64,000 bases of DNA from Denitromonas halophila (GTDB taxonomy: Bacteria; Pseudomonadota; Gammaproteobacteria; Burkholderiales; Rhodocyclaceae): contig NZ_VMNK01000007.1 of NCBI RefSeq assembly GCF_007625155.1, positions 124,001 through 188,000 on the forward strand, written 5' to 3'. The notes beneath the pieces are model-generated. The model did no database searches. It was not told the origin of the DNA and saw only the letters and a program-made list of their open reading frames with translations. Below, piece after piece: positions 1 through 9,207 of the stretch; within the stretch, counting starts at the first letter, position 1; the number at the start of each line of letters is the position of its first letter. Position numbers and translations under genes: made by a program.

Positions 1-523
1 CGGCAATTTTGGCAATCTGCCCGGCCTGAACGCCGGTGGCCCCGGCGGCGCCGGAGATCAGCACCGTATCACCCGGGCGCGGCTGACCCTTGAGCAATAG
101 ACCGTAATAGGCGGTATGCGCGTTCATGGCCAGGGCGCAGATCGATGCTTCGAGCGACACCTCGGTCGGTGCCGGCATCTTCATCATGAAGGCGGTGCGA
201 TCGGGGTTGATGATCGAATACCGCGCCCACTGCATCAGCCCGTAGGCGATATCGCCCTCGGCCCAGCCCGGCGCGCGGGACTTGTCCACCACCCCGATGA
301 TGAAACCGCGCATGGGGTCGCCGAGCGGGATGGGCGGCAGATAGGTGTAGCGCGGCGACAGCCATACCCGGTTGGTCGGGTCGAGGGAGAGATACACCCC
401 ACGCACCCGGATCTCGCCCTCGCCCGGCTCCGGCATGGGCTGCTCACGCAGCACCAGATTGTCGTCACTCATCGGGCCATCGGCATGGCGGTTCATCACC
501 CAGACCGCGTTCGTTTGTGTCAT
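1..523 (-). CDS. Medium-chain NADP-dependent oxidoreductase (partial, C-terminal part outside the window)
   Basis: The frame opens with an ATG at 523 and runs off the window edge, so about 174 N-terminal residues are seen. It begins MTQTNAVWVMNRHADGPM and contains SLDPTNR and, near the edge, the nucleotide-binding loop ISGAAGATG. These are typical of the zinc-independent MDR branch that includes curcumin reductase and leukotriene B4 dehydrogenase-like enzymes, which reduce alpha,beta-unsaturated ketones or oxidise alcohols with NADP(H). It lies 34 bp behind the CoA ligase gene on the same strand and is the last visible gene of the carboxylase operon. A role in processing a ketone, enone or acyl-CoA intermediate is inferred from position only. 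Confidence 0.8.
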   Translation of the reverse strand, partial: MTQTNAVWVMNRHADGPMSDDNLVLREQPMPEPGEGEIRVRGVYLSLDPTNRVWLSPRYTYLPPIPLGDPMRGFIIGVVDKSRAPGWAEGDIAYGLMQWARYSIINPDRTAFMMKMPAPTEVSLEASICALAMNAHTAYYGLLLKGQPRPGDTVLISGAAGATGVQAGQIAKIA

Positions 524-557
524 GTCTCCTGCTCCTTCGGGTTTTTGTCGGTGCGGG

Positions 558-2555
558 CTAAAGCGTGTAATCCGGGCAATCCCGGGCGAAAGCGATGTAA
601 TCGTCGAGTGCATCGGGGTTGGCCATGGAATCCGGATTGGCCGCCTTCGCCACCGGCACGCCCATCAGTAGTTTGCGCACCGGCACTTCCATTTTCTTGC
701 CGGTGAGGGTGTAGGGAATCCGGTCCATGGCATAGATGCGATCCGGCACATGGCGGGGGGAATACTCGCTGCGCAGCCGATCGCAGATCCGTTTTTCCAT
801 CGCCGCGTCCAGGACTACGCCGGGGTCGAGTTTCACGAACAGGGGCATGAAAAATCGCCCCCCCGACAGGTCGAGGCACACGATCAGGCTATCGGCCACA
901 CCCGCGATCGCCTCGACACAGCGATAGATGTCGGCTGTGCCGATCCTGACCCCGAAGCGGTTGAGCGTCGAGTCAGAGCGCCCATAGATGTAGCAGCCGC
1001 CGCGGGCGTTGATCTTGAGATAGTCACCGTGACGCCACAGGCCGGGATAGACCTCGAAGTACGATTCCCGGAAACGCGTGTCGCCCTCATCATTCCAGAA
1101 ACACAGGGGCATCGAGGGCATGGGCTGACACACTACCAGTTCGGCCACCTCGCCCACCACTGGCGCACCGGCCTCGTCAAGCGCCTTCACGTCGACACCC
1201 AGCATCCGCGCCTGGATTTCGCCAGCATACACCGGCAGCGTCGGCGAGGCGCCCACAAAGCCGGTGGCCACATCGGTGCCACCACTTTGCGAGGTGAGCC
1301 ACAGGTCCGGGTTAATGTTCTCGTAACACCACACCATGGATTCGGGCGTCACCGGCGAGCCGCCCAGCAAAATGCCTTCGATGCACGACAGATCGTAGGT
1401 CTCGCTCGGATGGATGCCCCCCTTGGCCATCATGCCCACATAGGTGGGGCTGGCGCCGAAGAAGGTGGTGCCGGTGTCAGCGGCCATGCGCCACAACACG
1501 TCCGGGTCGGGATGGGCCGGGTTGCCGTCATAGAGCACGGCAGCGGCGCCCGACAGCAGCGAGCCAACGACGATGTTCCACATCACCCAACCGGTGGTGC
1601 TGTAGAAGAACATCACCCCACCGGGCTTGAGGTTGAAGTGGAAGTGCGAAAGCTTGAGCATCTCCAGGGTGATGCCGCCATGCCCATGCACGATGGGCTT
1701 GGGCAGGCCGGTGGTGCCGGAGGAATAGACGATCCACAGGGGATGCTCGAAGGGCGTGGGCGCGAATTCGAAGCCCGGCACGTCCACCCCGTCCGGCACC
1801 ACATCCGGCCACCGGGCAACGCGCACGCCGGGCGTGGCCTCGAGGCCGGGATCATCCGGATTCAGATAGGGCAGGCAGACGATGGTCTCCAGCGTCGGCA
1901 GGCTGGCGGCGATTTCGCGGGATTCGGGCCGGCGGTCGAAGTCCTTGCCGCCGTAGCGATAGCCGTCAATGGTGAACAGCACCTTGGGCCGGATCTGCAC
2001 GAAGCGGTCAAGCACGCTCTTGACGCCGAAATCCGGCGAGCAGCTCGACCAGATCGCCCCCACCGCCGCCGTGGCCAGCATCGCCACCGCCGCCTGCGGC
2101 GTGTTGGGCAGGTAGGACACCACCCGGTCGCCCTGCTCCACCCCGGACTCGCGCAGCCAGGTGGCCAGGCACCGCACCTGACGGGCCAGTTCATCCCATG
2201 TCATGTGCTGAAGCGGATTGAGTTCCGACAGATGATGCAGCGCCACCTCGCCCGGCCGGGCCTGGCGCAGCAGCTGTTCGGCGAAGTTCACCTGCGCACC
2301 CGGAAACCAGCGCGCGCCCGGCATCACCGGGTTTTCGAGCACGGCGCGGTAAGGGGTCGGCGAGCTGATGCCGAAGTAGTCCCAGAGCGCCTCCCAGAAC
2401 GCCGCCACGTCCTTCACTGACCAGGCCCACAGGGCGGGATAGTCGGCGCAGTCCACCCCGCGCTCGCGGCGCAGCCAGTCAATAAACGCCGTGACATTCG
2501 AGCTGTCGACGAAGGCCTCACTCGGTGTCCACAACAAATCGCCTTCATTGACCAT
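558..2555 (-). CDS. bal: Acetoacetate/benzoylacetate-type CoA ligase
   Basis: A 665-residue member of the acetoacetyl-CoA synthetase family, which adenylates a beta-keto acid and transfers it to CoA. The adenylation loop YSSGTTGLPKP, the motif GGTDVATGF and the C-terminal catalytic lysine region YTLTGKKMEVPVRK are all present, and length fits the family. An upstream in-frame TTG at 2570 sits inside the ribosome binding site; the ATG at 2555 preceded by GAGGAG is the better start. Because it follows a five-subunit ketone carboxylase, the likely substrate is the beta-keto acid made by that enzyme, as with benzoylacetate-CoA ligase in acetophenone degradation. The exact substrate cannot be read from sequence, so the symbol is by analogy. 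Confidence 0.85.
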   Translation of the reverse strand: MVNEGDLLWTPSEAFVDSSNVTAFIDWLRRERGVDCADYPALWAWSVKDVAAFWEALWDYFGISSPTPYRAVLENPVMPGARWFPGAQVNFAEQLLRQARPGEVALHHLSELNPLQHMTWDELARQVRCLATWLRESGVEQGDRVVSYLPNTPQAAVAMLATAAVGAIWSSCSPDFGVKSVLDRFVQIRPKVLFTIDGYRYGGKDFDRRPESREIAASLPTLETIVCLPYLNPDDPGLEATPGVRVARWPDVVPDGVDVPGFEFAPTPFEHPLWIVYSSGTTGLPKPIVHGHGGITLEMLKLSHFHFNLKPGGVMFFYSTTGWVMWNIVVGSLLSGAAAVLYDGNPAHPDPDVLWRMAADTGTTFFGASPTYVGMMAKGGIHPSETYDLSCIEGILLGGSPVTPESMVWCYENINPDLWLTSQSGGTDVATGFVGASPTLPVYAGEIQARMLGVDVKALDEAGAPVVGEVAELVVCQPMPSMPLCFWNDEGDTRFRESYFEVYPGLWRHGDYLKINARGGCYIYGRSDSTLNRFGVRIGTADIYRCVEAIAGVADSLIVCLDLSGGRFFMPLFVKLDPGVVLDAAMEKRICDRLRSEYSPRHVPDRIYAMDRIPYTLTGKKMEVPVRKLLMGVPVAKAANPDSMANPDALDDYIAFARDCPDYTL

Positions 2556-2582
2556 ATCGCGTCTCCTCAATCGTTCTTGTTA

Positions 2583-3401
2583 TCAGGTCGCCGTCCAGCC
2601 GCCATCGACCGGCAGCTCCACGCCGGTGATCCAGGACGAGGCCTCCGCCGCAAGGAAGCGCACCGCATGGGCGATGTCCGCCGGCTCGCCCATGCGCCCG
2701 ATGGGATGGGCCTGGAGGAAAGCGGCGCGGATCTCGTCGAGCGAGGCGGTGCCGCCGGACAGGGCCTGGTTCTTGTGCAGGAAGGAATCGGCCATCTGGC
2801 TGGCGACCACCCCGGGATGGATGGAGTTGCAGCGGATGCCGTAGCCGAGGCGGCCGCATTCGACCGCCACATCCTTGGTGATCATCCGCACCGCGCCTTT
2901 ACTCGCGCCATAGGCCGAGAGCCAGGGCACGCCGATCAGCCCGGCCACCGAGGACATGTTGATGATCGAACCGCCGCACCCGGCCGCACCGCCGGGGCGC
3001 ATGGCGATCACCGCCTGTTTGCAGCCCAGGAACACGCCGTCCACGTTGATCGCCATGAGGCGACGGAAGTCGTCGAGGCTCACCTCGGTGATCGCGCCCA
3101 TGATCTCGATGCCGGCGTTGTTCACCAGCACGTCGAGGCCACCGAAGCTGTCGATGGTGGTCGCGATGGCGCGCTCCCAGTCGGCTTCGCGGGTGACGTC
3201 GAGGGGGTGATAGTCCGCCTCGGCACCACTGGCGCGCAGGCTGGCGGCCGTATCGCGACCGATGTCGTCGAGCACATCGGTGAGCATCACCCGCGCCCCG
3301 GCATTGGCCAGATGGCGGGCACATTCGGCACCGATGCCGCGCGCCGCGCCGGTGATCAGCGCGACCTTGCCGTCGAGGCGGAAGGGATCAGCGGCACTCA
3401 T
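2583..3401 (-). CDS. Short-chain dehydrogenase/reductase (SDR)
   Basis: A 272-residue classical SDR. The Rossmann cofactor loop TGAARGIG is near residue 18, NNAG near residue 93, the catalytic serine in INMSSVAG and the YxxxK pair in SAYGASKGA. Enzymes of this family interconvert secondary alcohols and ketones with NAD(P)H. The acidic residue after the second strand (MLTDVLDD) suggests preference for NAD. Its start overlaps the stop of the preceding carboxylase subunit (ATGA), so the two are translationally coupled. By position it may form the ketone that the carboxylase uses, like 1-phenylethanol dehydrogenase in ethylbenzene degradation, or it may act on a 3-hydroxyacyl-CoA; these cannot be separated here. 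Confidence 0.88.
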   Translation of the reverse strand: MSAADPFRLDGKVALITGAARGIGAECARHLANAGARVMLTDVLDDIGRDTAASLRASGAEADYHPLDVTREADWERAIATTIDSFGGLDVLVNNAGIEIMGAITEVSLDDFRRLMAINVDGVFLGCKQAVIAMRPGGAAGCGGSIINMSSVAGLIGVPWLSAYGASKGAVRMITKDVAVECGRLGYGIRCNSIHPGVVASQMADSFLHKNQALSGGTASLDEIRAAFLQAHPIGRMGEPADIAHAVRFLAAEASSWITGVELPVDGGWTAT

Positions 3402-4279
3402 GCGCTCACCTCCGCCAGTTCCGCCTGACGATCGCGTCGACGCAGCACGGCGAGGCGATCGAGCACGGTCTCGGGCACCGCGTCGGCCGGGATACTGCCG
3501 TGGTAGAGCCGGGCGTTCGGCGGAGCGAGCGATTCGCCTCCGTCATGCCAGAAGGCCTCGGCCACGCACACCTCGCGGTTGCCCGCGGGCGCGATCAGCA
3601 GATCGAGCGCACCGTCCTCATTCACCGGCAGCAGGCCGGCCGGATCGAGCAGGCCGATGGCCCAGCGGAAATGCCGGCAGGTCTTGAACACCGAATCATA
3701 AAGTGACAGGTCGTCGGCGTTGCGTGCACCGTTGTCGGCCGACTCGCACAGCAGCACCAGATCGACGCCCGCCGAGGCGAACTCACCGAGGAAGTTGGCC
3801 ACATACACCGCCGCGCCGTCGATCTCGTCCGGGTCGTTCGCCACATCTGCCGCCATCGGTTCGCCATGAGCCACGGCGTAGGCGGCGGCCAGCCACTGGC
3901 GCGGCGAGGGCAGCACCAGCGCCAGCGGACGCTCACTATCGGCGGCGCGCAGCGGCCCCAGCAGGGCCGAGACCGCCTGGCGCAGGCCGGCGTCCTCGAG
4001 CAGGCGGCGCAGCGGGTAGGCCGGCCGCTTCTTCTCGCCCATGGCGGCCGACAGGGCCGGACTGGCGCGCAGCAGCGCCTCGGCGATACGCGCCACCGGC
4101 ACGGTGATCACATCGGAACCCAACAGCCCCTGGGCCTTGCCATGGAAGGCGGCAAAGGCCGCGTCATCCAGCCAGGGCACACCACTGGCGCCGGCCAGCC
4201 GTGCCCCCGCATAGTCGTAAAAATCCAGCCACACCAGCGGCTCACCGCCGGCCAGTCGGTCCATGAAAGAAGTACTCAT
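3398..4279 (-). CDS. apcE: Acetophenone carboxylase-type fifth subunit (ApcE-like)
   Basis: A 293-residue protein of about 31 kDa, close to the 34-kDa fifth subunit reported for acetophenone carboxylase of Aromatoleum, which joins the four-subunit core to give the active enzyme. No standard catalytic motif is obvious; the segment from about 145 to 180 (PDEIDGAAVYVANFLGEF, then LVLLCES) is reminiscent of a TIM-barrel strand and helix. Start ATG at 4279 follows GGGAGG. It sits 24 bp behind the large HyuB-like subunit and overlaps the SDR gene by four bases. The assignment rests on size, order and context more than on recognisable residues. Presence of this subunit separates the locus from three-subunit acetone carboxylases. 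Confidence 0.65.
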   Translation of the reverse strand: MSTSFMDRLAGGEPLVWLDFYDYAGARLAGASGVPWLDDAAFAAFHGKAQGLLGSDVITVPVARIAEALLRASPALSAAMGEKKRPAYPLRRLLEDAGLRQAVSALLGPLRAADSERPLALVLPSPRQWLAAAYAVAHGEPMAADVANDPDEIDGAAVYVANFLGEFASAGVDLVLLCESADNGARNADDLSLYDSVFKTCRHFRWAIGLLDPAGLLPVNEDGALDLLIAPAGNREVCVAEAFWHDGGESLAPPNARLYHGSIPADAVPETVLDRLAVLRRRDRQAELAEVSA

Positions 4280-4303
4280 CGGAATCCTCCCGCAGGATAT
4301 CGG

Positions 4304-6571
4304 TCAGCCACGCCCGGCCGTCGCAGCGGCCAGTTGCGCTTCGAGTTCGGCAATACGCACATCCTTGGGGTTGGGCATCATCACGCCTTGCACCGCGCCC
4401 CGCTGCATCACCACACGGCCGGCCCCCTGGCCCGCGTAGATACGGGTGGGGTCGTCCCAGCTGCCGTAATACGGCAGATCCTCGGGCGGCTCGGGGCGCA
4501 CCCACTCGGCCACGAATTCGTCGAAGGGCTTGCCCCGGCGCTTGCGCGACTCGCGCTCGGCGGCGCGGGCGGCACGGGTGGCCTCCACATCGAGCACCAG
4601 TGAGTCGGTGTCATACACCACGTGATAGAGCGCGCGAGCGGTCTCGTGGGAGATAAGGTCTTCTTCCAGATCGCGGATCACCAGATTCGGATCGCGGTCG
4701 AGCACGTCGCCATAACCGGCGCCGGCGCCCTGGCAGATCATGTAGACCTCGCCCTCCTGCACCGGCTCGAAGGTCATCCCCATGTCGTAGGCGCCGTATT
4801 TGGCGCCGGGGATGGCCTGCTCGTTCATGAGCTCGACCAGGTCGAACTTGAAACTGCGCGGATCGGTCTTGAGGGTGTCGAAGACATTCACCTCGCGGAT
4901 CTTGCACAAGGTGTACACCGGCGAGGCGTAGCCGCCAAAAAGCCCGTAGGCACTCGGATGCAGCGAGCCGGTGCCGCCGGTCATGAAGCCCCAGAAGCCT
5001 GCGTCTCGACTGGTGATGAGCTGCTCGTAGCCGAGGCCGCCGCGATACTTGCCGAAGCCGACCCGGTCCTTGGTCAGATGCTGGGCCACCAGCCGCAGCA
5101 CCGGCAGTTCCTCCTCGATCAGCTCCTGCTCACCGGTGTCGCACATGTAGCCGAAGCACGGAGCCACCGCATGCTCGCCATCACGGTTTTCGCGCGCGCC
5201 GCCGCCGTTGCCGTTGATGTCGGCGCAGAAGTTGCCGGTCACCTCGCCATGCTGGGTGACGCCGCCGTAAATAAAGGTGTAGGGCTGATTGAAGTGCGAG
5301 GAGTAGATCGCGGTGTAGCGGGTCGGGCAGCTGTACATGAACTTCGCCAGCGCGATGGTCGGCAGGGTGAAAGACTTGAACAGGGGAATCAGGCTCATGC
5401 AGTTGGGCGCGTCAAAGGACGAGTCCAGCAGCGAGTTCTCGTCCGAGAGCACCTCCACCGCCGAGAAGCAGGCCATGTTGTGAGGCAGGTCCGGCCAGAT
5501 GTAAAGCAGGTAGGCGGTGGCGATGCAGGTCTTGAGCGAGGCCAGGGTCGTATTGATGGAGCGGTTGGTGAACTCGGGGCTGGAGCCGCGCACATCCAGG
5601 ATCATGTGCTCGCCCTTGACCGTAACGGTGAGGTTGTACTTGATCAGCACGTTCTCGCGCAGGGTGCCGTCAATGAAGGCATGGGTGCGCACGGTACCGT
5701 CGGGCATCTCGCGGATGCGTCGGCGCACCTCCACGTCCACGTCCTCAATGTTCTTGCGCAGGCAGGCGATGAGGTTTTCCTTGCCGTACTCGGCAATCAC
5801 CGAGCGGATGCGCTCGATCAGGCGCAGGCAGGCATGCAGCTTGACCTTCACGTCCTCGTACTGGAGCTTGGGGTCGCGCACCGAGTTCTGCAAGAAGGTG
5901 AGCAGATCGCGCCGCACCTGGTTGTTCTCGACGATGCGAAACGGCGGCATCTTGAGCCCCTCGTCCCACTTGCTCTCGGCCGCCGCCGGCATGCCGCCGG
6001 GCTCGCAAGCGCCGTTCTCGCCCTCGTGGATGGTCGAGGACACCCAGCAGATCACCTCGCCCTCGTGGAACACCGGCATGATCATGCTCTGGTCGGTGTT
6101 GTGGATGTTGCCGTAGCGCGAGTCGTTATGGATGAAGCCGTCGCCCTCACGCAGGCCCACCGTCGGGTCGTGCGCCCAATACTTGGCAATGAACTTGAGC
6201 GGGTAGTGACACACGCCGGAGAACACCACCACCCCCTTGGGGCTGATCGACGACAGATCGCCGGTAGCGGTGTAGACCGCGGTCACCAGGTCGCCCCATT
6301 TTGCACCCGGCGCGGTACCCATTTGTTCGACCATGTCGTAGGTCTCATCGAGCGCCGCATGCAGGCGGCCACGCACCAGATTGAGCGCGTGCGGGTCGAG
6401 CTCGCTGTTGAGCAACGCATCCTCGACCTCGGTGCGTGGGCCGATGTGGTGATCGCGCATGATCGCCGGGTCGGGTCCATAGAACAGCGAGTTCTCTTCC
6501 AGGAAGGTATCCAGCAAGGCCTGCTCGTCGGCACTCAAGGCCGCTTTCATTTGATTGTCGGTATGTCCCAT
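4304..6571 (-). CDS. apcD: Acetophenone carboxylase-type large subunit, hydantoinase B/oxoprolinase family
   Basis: A 755-residue HyuB-type protein (about 84 kDa). Recognisable stretches are GVVVFSGVCHYPLKF, GDGFIHNDSRYGNIHNTDQ and the GKYRGGLGYEQ segment, all typical of HyuB/acetone carboxylase alpha-type subunits, which carry out the carboxylation half reaction on the enol phosphate. The longer open frame starts at 6628, but the ATG at 6571 behind GGAGAC is preferred. It lies 32 bp after the HyuA-like apcC gene and 24 bp before apcE. Size and order match the 87-kDa subunit of the five-subunit acetophenone carboxylase. It ends in a helical tail (KDVRIAELEAQLAAATAGRG). Confidence 0.85.
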   Translation of the reverse strand: MGHTDNQMKAALSADEQALLDTFLEENSLFYGPDPAIMRDHHIGPRTEVEDALLNSELDPHALNLVRGRLHAALDETYDMVEQMGTAPGAKWGDLVTAVYTATGDLSSISPKGVVVFSGVCHYPLKFIAKYWAHDPTVGLREGDGFIHNDSRYGNIHNTDQSMIMPVFHEGEVICWVSSTIHEGENGACEPGGMPAAAESKWDEGLKMPPFRIVENNQVRRDLLTFLQNSVRDPKLQYEDVKVKLHACLRLIERIRSVIAEYGKENLIACLRKNIEDVDVEVRRRIREMPDGTVRTHAFIDGTLRENVLIKYNLTVTVKGEHMILDVRGSSPEFTNRSINTTLASLKTCIATAYLLYIWPDLPHNMACFSAVEVLSDENSLLDSSFDAPNCMSLIPLFKSFTLPTIALAKFMYSCPTRYTAIYSSHFNQPYTFIYGGVTQHGEVTGNFCADINGNGGGARENRDGEHAVAPCFGYMCDTGEQELIEEELPVLRLVAQHLTKDRVGFGKYRGGLGYEQLITSRDAGFWGFMTGGTGSLHPSAYGLFGGYASPVYTLCKIREVNVFDTLKTDPRSFKFDLVELMNEQAIPGAKYGAYDMGMTFEPVQEGEVYMICQGAGAGYGDVLDRDPNLVIRDLEEDLISHETARALYHVVYDTDSLVLDVEATRAARAAERESRKRRGKPFDEFVAEWVRPEPPEDLPYYGSWDDPTRIYAGQGAGRVVMQRGAVQGVMMPNPKDVRIAELEAQLAAATAGRG

Positions 6572-6603
6572 TTCGGTCTCCGCGAAGTGCTCTTTTGAGG
6601 GCG

Positions 6604-8739
6604 TCAGTCGGCGAGTTGCTTGAACCACACCGCGCCCTGACCGGCGGCCCGGTACTGCCAGCCGGGTTCGACGAGGTAAGTGGTTGCCGTGGTCACGACG
6701 ATGGCCGGGCCGACGATGCGAGTGCCCTCCTCGAGCGCCGCGTCGTCGTAGATGGGTGTCTCAACTGCGCCATCGACACCGACAAAATGGCAGGCCCGAC
6801 TGCCCACCGGCGCGCCCGGCGCCTTGTCCGGCCCGGTCGGCTTGATGCCGGCGAAGCGCACGGTCTCCAGTTCTACGTAGGCGCACACCCGGATGGTGTT
6901 GATGCGCACGCCGGCTTCGGGCGCCTGACTCCCGGCACCGAAGCGGTCGCCGTAGCTGGTGTGGAACTGGTCCATAAGCTTGAGCACGTCGGCCATGCTG
7001 GCCAGGCGGCTGAGCTCGGTGACCACCGCGGTCTCGACCCGCTGGTTGCCGTAGCGCATATCGAGTTCGAGTCGGTAGCGGATGTCCTCGGTCCGCATAC
7101 CCTGGCGCGTCAGGTCCTCGCTGCCGCGCATTTCCAGATCGGCGACGATCTCGTTGAAGCGGGTGTAGTCGTTGAACAGCTGCTTGCGATTCGAGTCGAA
7201 CAACACCATGAACACCGAAGATTCGTGGATGTGCATCTGGTGCATGTTTCCGGCGCCGCAGGCCGAGAACACCGAGCTGTAGGGCGGCGCCAGAATATGG
7301 CCAATGCCAAGGCTGCGGGCTATTCCACAAGCGTGCAGCGGGCCATTGCCGCCGTAAGCGAGCATGGTGAACTGGCCGGGGTCATAGCCGCGGGCACGCA
7401 ACTCGGCGGCCATGCCGTTGGCCATGTTGGCATCCACGGTCTGCTTGATGAGCTTGCACACCTCGATGGTGTCCAGATCGAGCTCATCGCACAGGGAATC
7501 TTCAATGGCACGCTTGGCCCTGCGCGGGTTGAGCTTGATCTTGCCACCGGCATAGTTCTCGGGGTCGAGATAGCCGAGCAGCAGGTCGGTGTCGGTCACC
7601 GTGGGCTTGAGGCCGCCGCGGTCGTAACTGGCCGGACCGGGGTCGGATCCGGCACTTTCGGGGCCCACCTTGACGGTGTTGTACATCCGATCAAACGTAG
7701 CCACCGAGCCGCCACCGGCACCGAGCGTGACCAGGTGCACCATGGGCACGCTCACCATCCAGCGCTCGATCACCGGGTTGAAGTCATAGTGCTTCACCCC
7801 GCCTTCGACCACGATGCCGATGTCGAAACTGGTGCCACCCATATCGGTGGCCACCACGTTACCCAGACCTGCCTCCATGGCCAGGTGTTCAGAAGCCGCC
7901 ACCCCCGACACCGGGCCTGAATGCACGGTCTGCAAGGCATCGGTGGAGTTGAGCTGGGCCATGCCGCCGGAGTTGTGCACCACCAGCATGGGGCGCTGGT
8001 AGCCAGAATTGCGCAAATTCAGCTCCAGCGTGCCGAGCCCGTGGTACATGACCTTGTGCAAGAAGGCATCCATGATCGCCGACATGCCGCGCACATACTC
8101 GCCCTTGCGCCCCGCCACCTGGTGCGAGAGCACGATGGGCAGCGCACCGAGCATGTGGGCCGGATATTCCTCAAGAAAGATCTCGCGCACGCGCAGCTCG
8201 TGATCGGGGTTCACCACGCTGTTGGCCAGCATCACCACCAGCGCCTCAGCGCCCTTGTCCACCAGCTCACGCAGTTGCAGGCGCAGGTCATCCTCGTCGA
8301 TGTCCATCACCACCGCGCCCTTGTAGTCGATGCGCTCGCGCACCTGTCGAATCATCGGGATGGGCACCAGCGGATCGGGTCGGGCAGCGTTGGGGATATC
8401 CATCTGCCGGCTGATATCCAGCCCCTCGCCGTAGCCGCGGCCGCGCGAGATGGGCAGCACGCTCTTGAAACCGGCAGTGACCAGCACCGCCACTTTCGGT
8501 CCTCGCCGCTGGATCAGCGCGTTGGTGCCAAGCGTGGTCGCGTAGCGCACCGAGTCCACTTCGGAGAGCAGTGCCTCGCGATCAACCCCCAGGTCGCCAC
8601 AGGCATAGTCGAGCGCCTCGTTAAAGCCCAGCGCCAGGTTGTGATGCGTGGTCAGCGCCTTGCGCTGCACATAATTCCCGTCCCACACGACGAAGCAGTC
8701 GGTGAAGGTGCCACCGATATCGACAGCCACACGTTTCAT
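6604..8739 (-). CDS. apcC: Acetophenone carboxylase-type ATP-binding subunit, hydantoinase A/oxoprolinase family (second copy)
   Basis: A 711-residue HyuA-type protein with the sugar-kinase/actin-like ATP fold. The first phosphate loop DIGGTFTDCFVVWDG is at residues 7-21 and the second phosphate motif TDMGGTSFDIGIV is in the middle. Such subunits bind ATP and phosphorylate the ketone enol(ate) and/or bicarbonate before carboxylation. Start ATG at 8739 follows GAGGAA. This is the larger of two HyuA paralogues in the operon, matching the 75-kDa subunit of acetophenone carboxylase; acetone carboxylase has only one. Neighbours are the zinc-ribbon subunit upstream and the HyuB subunit downstream. 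Confidence 0.86.
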   Translation of the reverse strand: MKRVAVDIGGTFTDCFVVWDGNYVQRKALTTHHNLALGFNEALDYACGDLGVDREALLSEVDSVRYATTLGTNALIQRRGPKVAVLVTAGFKSVLPISRGRGYGEGLDISRQMDIPNAARPDPLVPIPMIRQVRERIDYKGAVVMDIDEDDLRLQLRELVDKGAEALVVMLANSVVNPDHELRVREIFLEEYPAHMLGALPIVLSHQVAGRKGEYVRGMSAIMDAFLHKVMYHGLGTLELNLRNSGYQRPMLVVHNSGGMAQLNSTDALQTVHSGPVSGVAASEHLAMEAGLGNVVATDMGGTSFDIGIVVEGGVKHYDFNPVIERWMVSVPMVHLVTLGAGGGSVATFDRMYNTVKVGPESAGSDPGPASYDRGGLKPTVTDTDLLLGYLDPENYAGGKIKLNPRRAKRAIEDSLCDELDLDTIEVCKLIKQTVDANMANGMAAELRARGYDPGQFTMLAYGGNGPLHACGIARSLGIGHILAPPYSSVFSACGAGNMHQMHIHESSVFMVLFDSNRKQLFNDYTRFNEIVADLEMRGSEDLTRQGMRTEDIRYRLELDMRYGNQRVETAVVTELSRLASMADVLKLMDQFHTSYGDRFGAGSQAPEAGVRINTIRVCAYVELETVRFAGIKPTGPDKAPGAPVGSRACHFVGVDGAVETPIYDDAALEEGTRIVGPAIVVTTATTYLVEPGWQYRAAGQGAVWFKQLAD

Positions 8740-8760
8740 GATTGTTCTTCCTCGTGCCAG

Positions 8761-9171
8761 TTAGTGGGCGTGGGTTTCGCGCAGTTTGCGAATGCGCTCG
8801 TCGTCGTCCGGAATCTCGACAGACGCGGGCGCCGGTCGGTCTTTCCACTGGGCCCGCAAGGCGTCGATGTCGAATTCCATGTCATGCAGCGGCGGATGGC
8901 CGGGCACGGTGTACTCGGTCTCGACCAGCGTGCCGCAGGAGGGGCAGTAGTATTCGAGCAGCGCACACCAGGCGGGGTCCGGCGCGAAGCTGCGCTGATA
9001 CTTGGTGGTGTCGAGCAAGGGCTTGTGGATCTCGCGCGGATTTCGGTCATACACCAGCAAGCCCTTCTTGTAGTTCTCGCGGGCGCTCTGGATCACATGG
9101 CCGCAGCAGCGGCATTCCCACATCTCGCGATCGAGGTCGATCGCCAGGTATTCGGTCATCGGTATTTTCAT
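8761..9171 (-). CDS. apcB: Acetophenone carboxylase-type small zinc-ribbon subunit
   Basis: A 136-residue protein (about 16 kDa) resembling the small gamma-type subunit of acetone and acetophenone carboxylases. Two cysteine clusters, CRCCG at 20-24 and CPSCG at 76-80, can form a zinc ribbon, with a further cysteine at 69. The start ATG at 9171 follows a strong GAGGAGA. It lies between the two HyuA-like genes, exactly where the 15-kDa subunit lies in the acetophenone carboxylase operon. The role is structural or metal binding in the core complex; the sequence does not show a catalytic site. Confidence 0.8.
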   Translation of the reverse strand: MKIPMTEYLAIDLDREMWECRCCGHVIQSARENYKKGLLVYDRNPREIHKPLLDTTKYQRSFAPDPAWCALLEYYCPSCGTLVETEYTVPGHPPLHDMEFDIDALRAQWKDRPAPASVEIPDDDERIRKLRETHAH

Positions 9172-9207
9172 TGTGTGTCTCCTCGGATGTCGGCGTGGCG
9201 TTTCTGG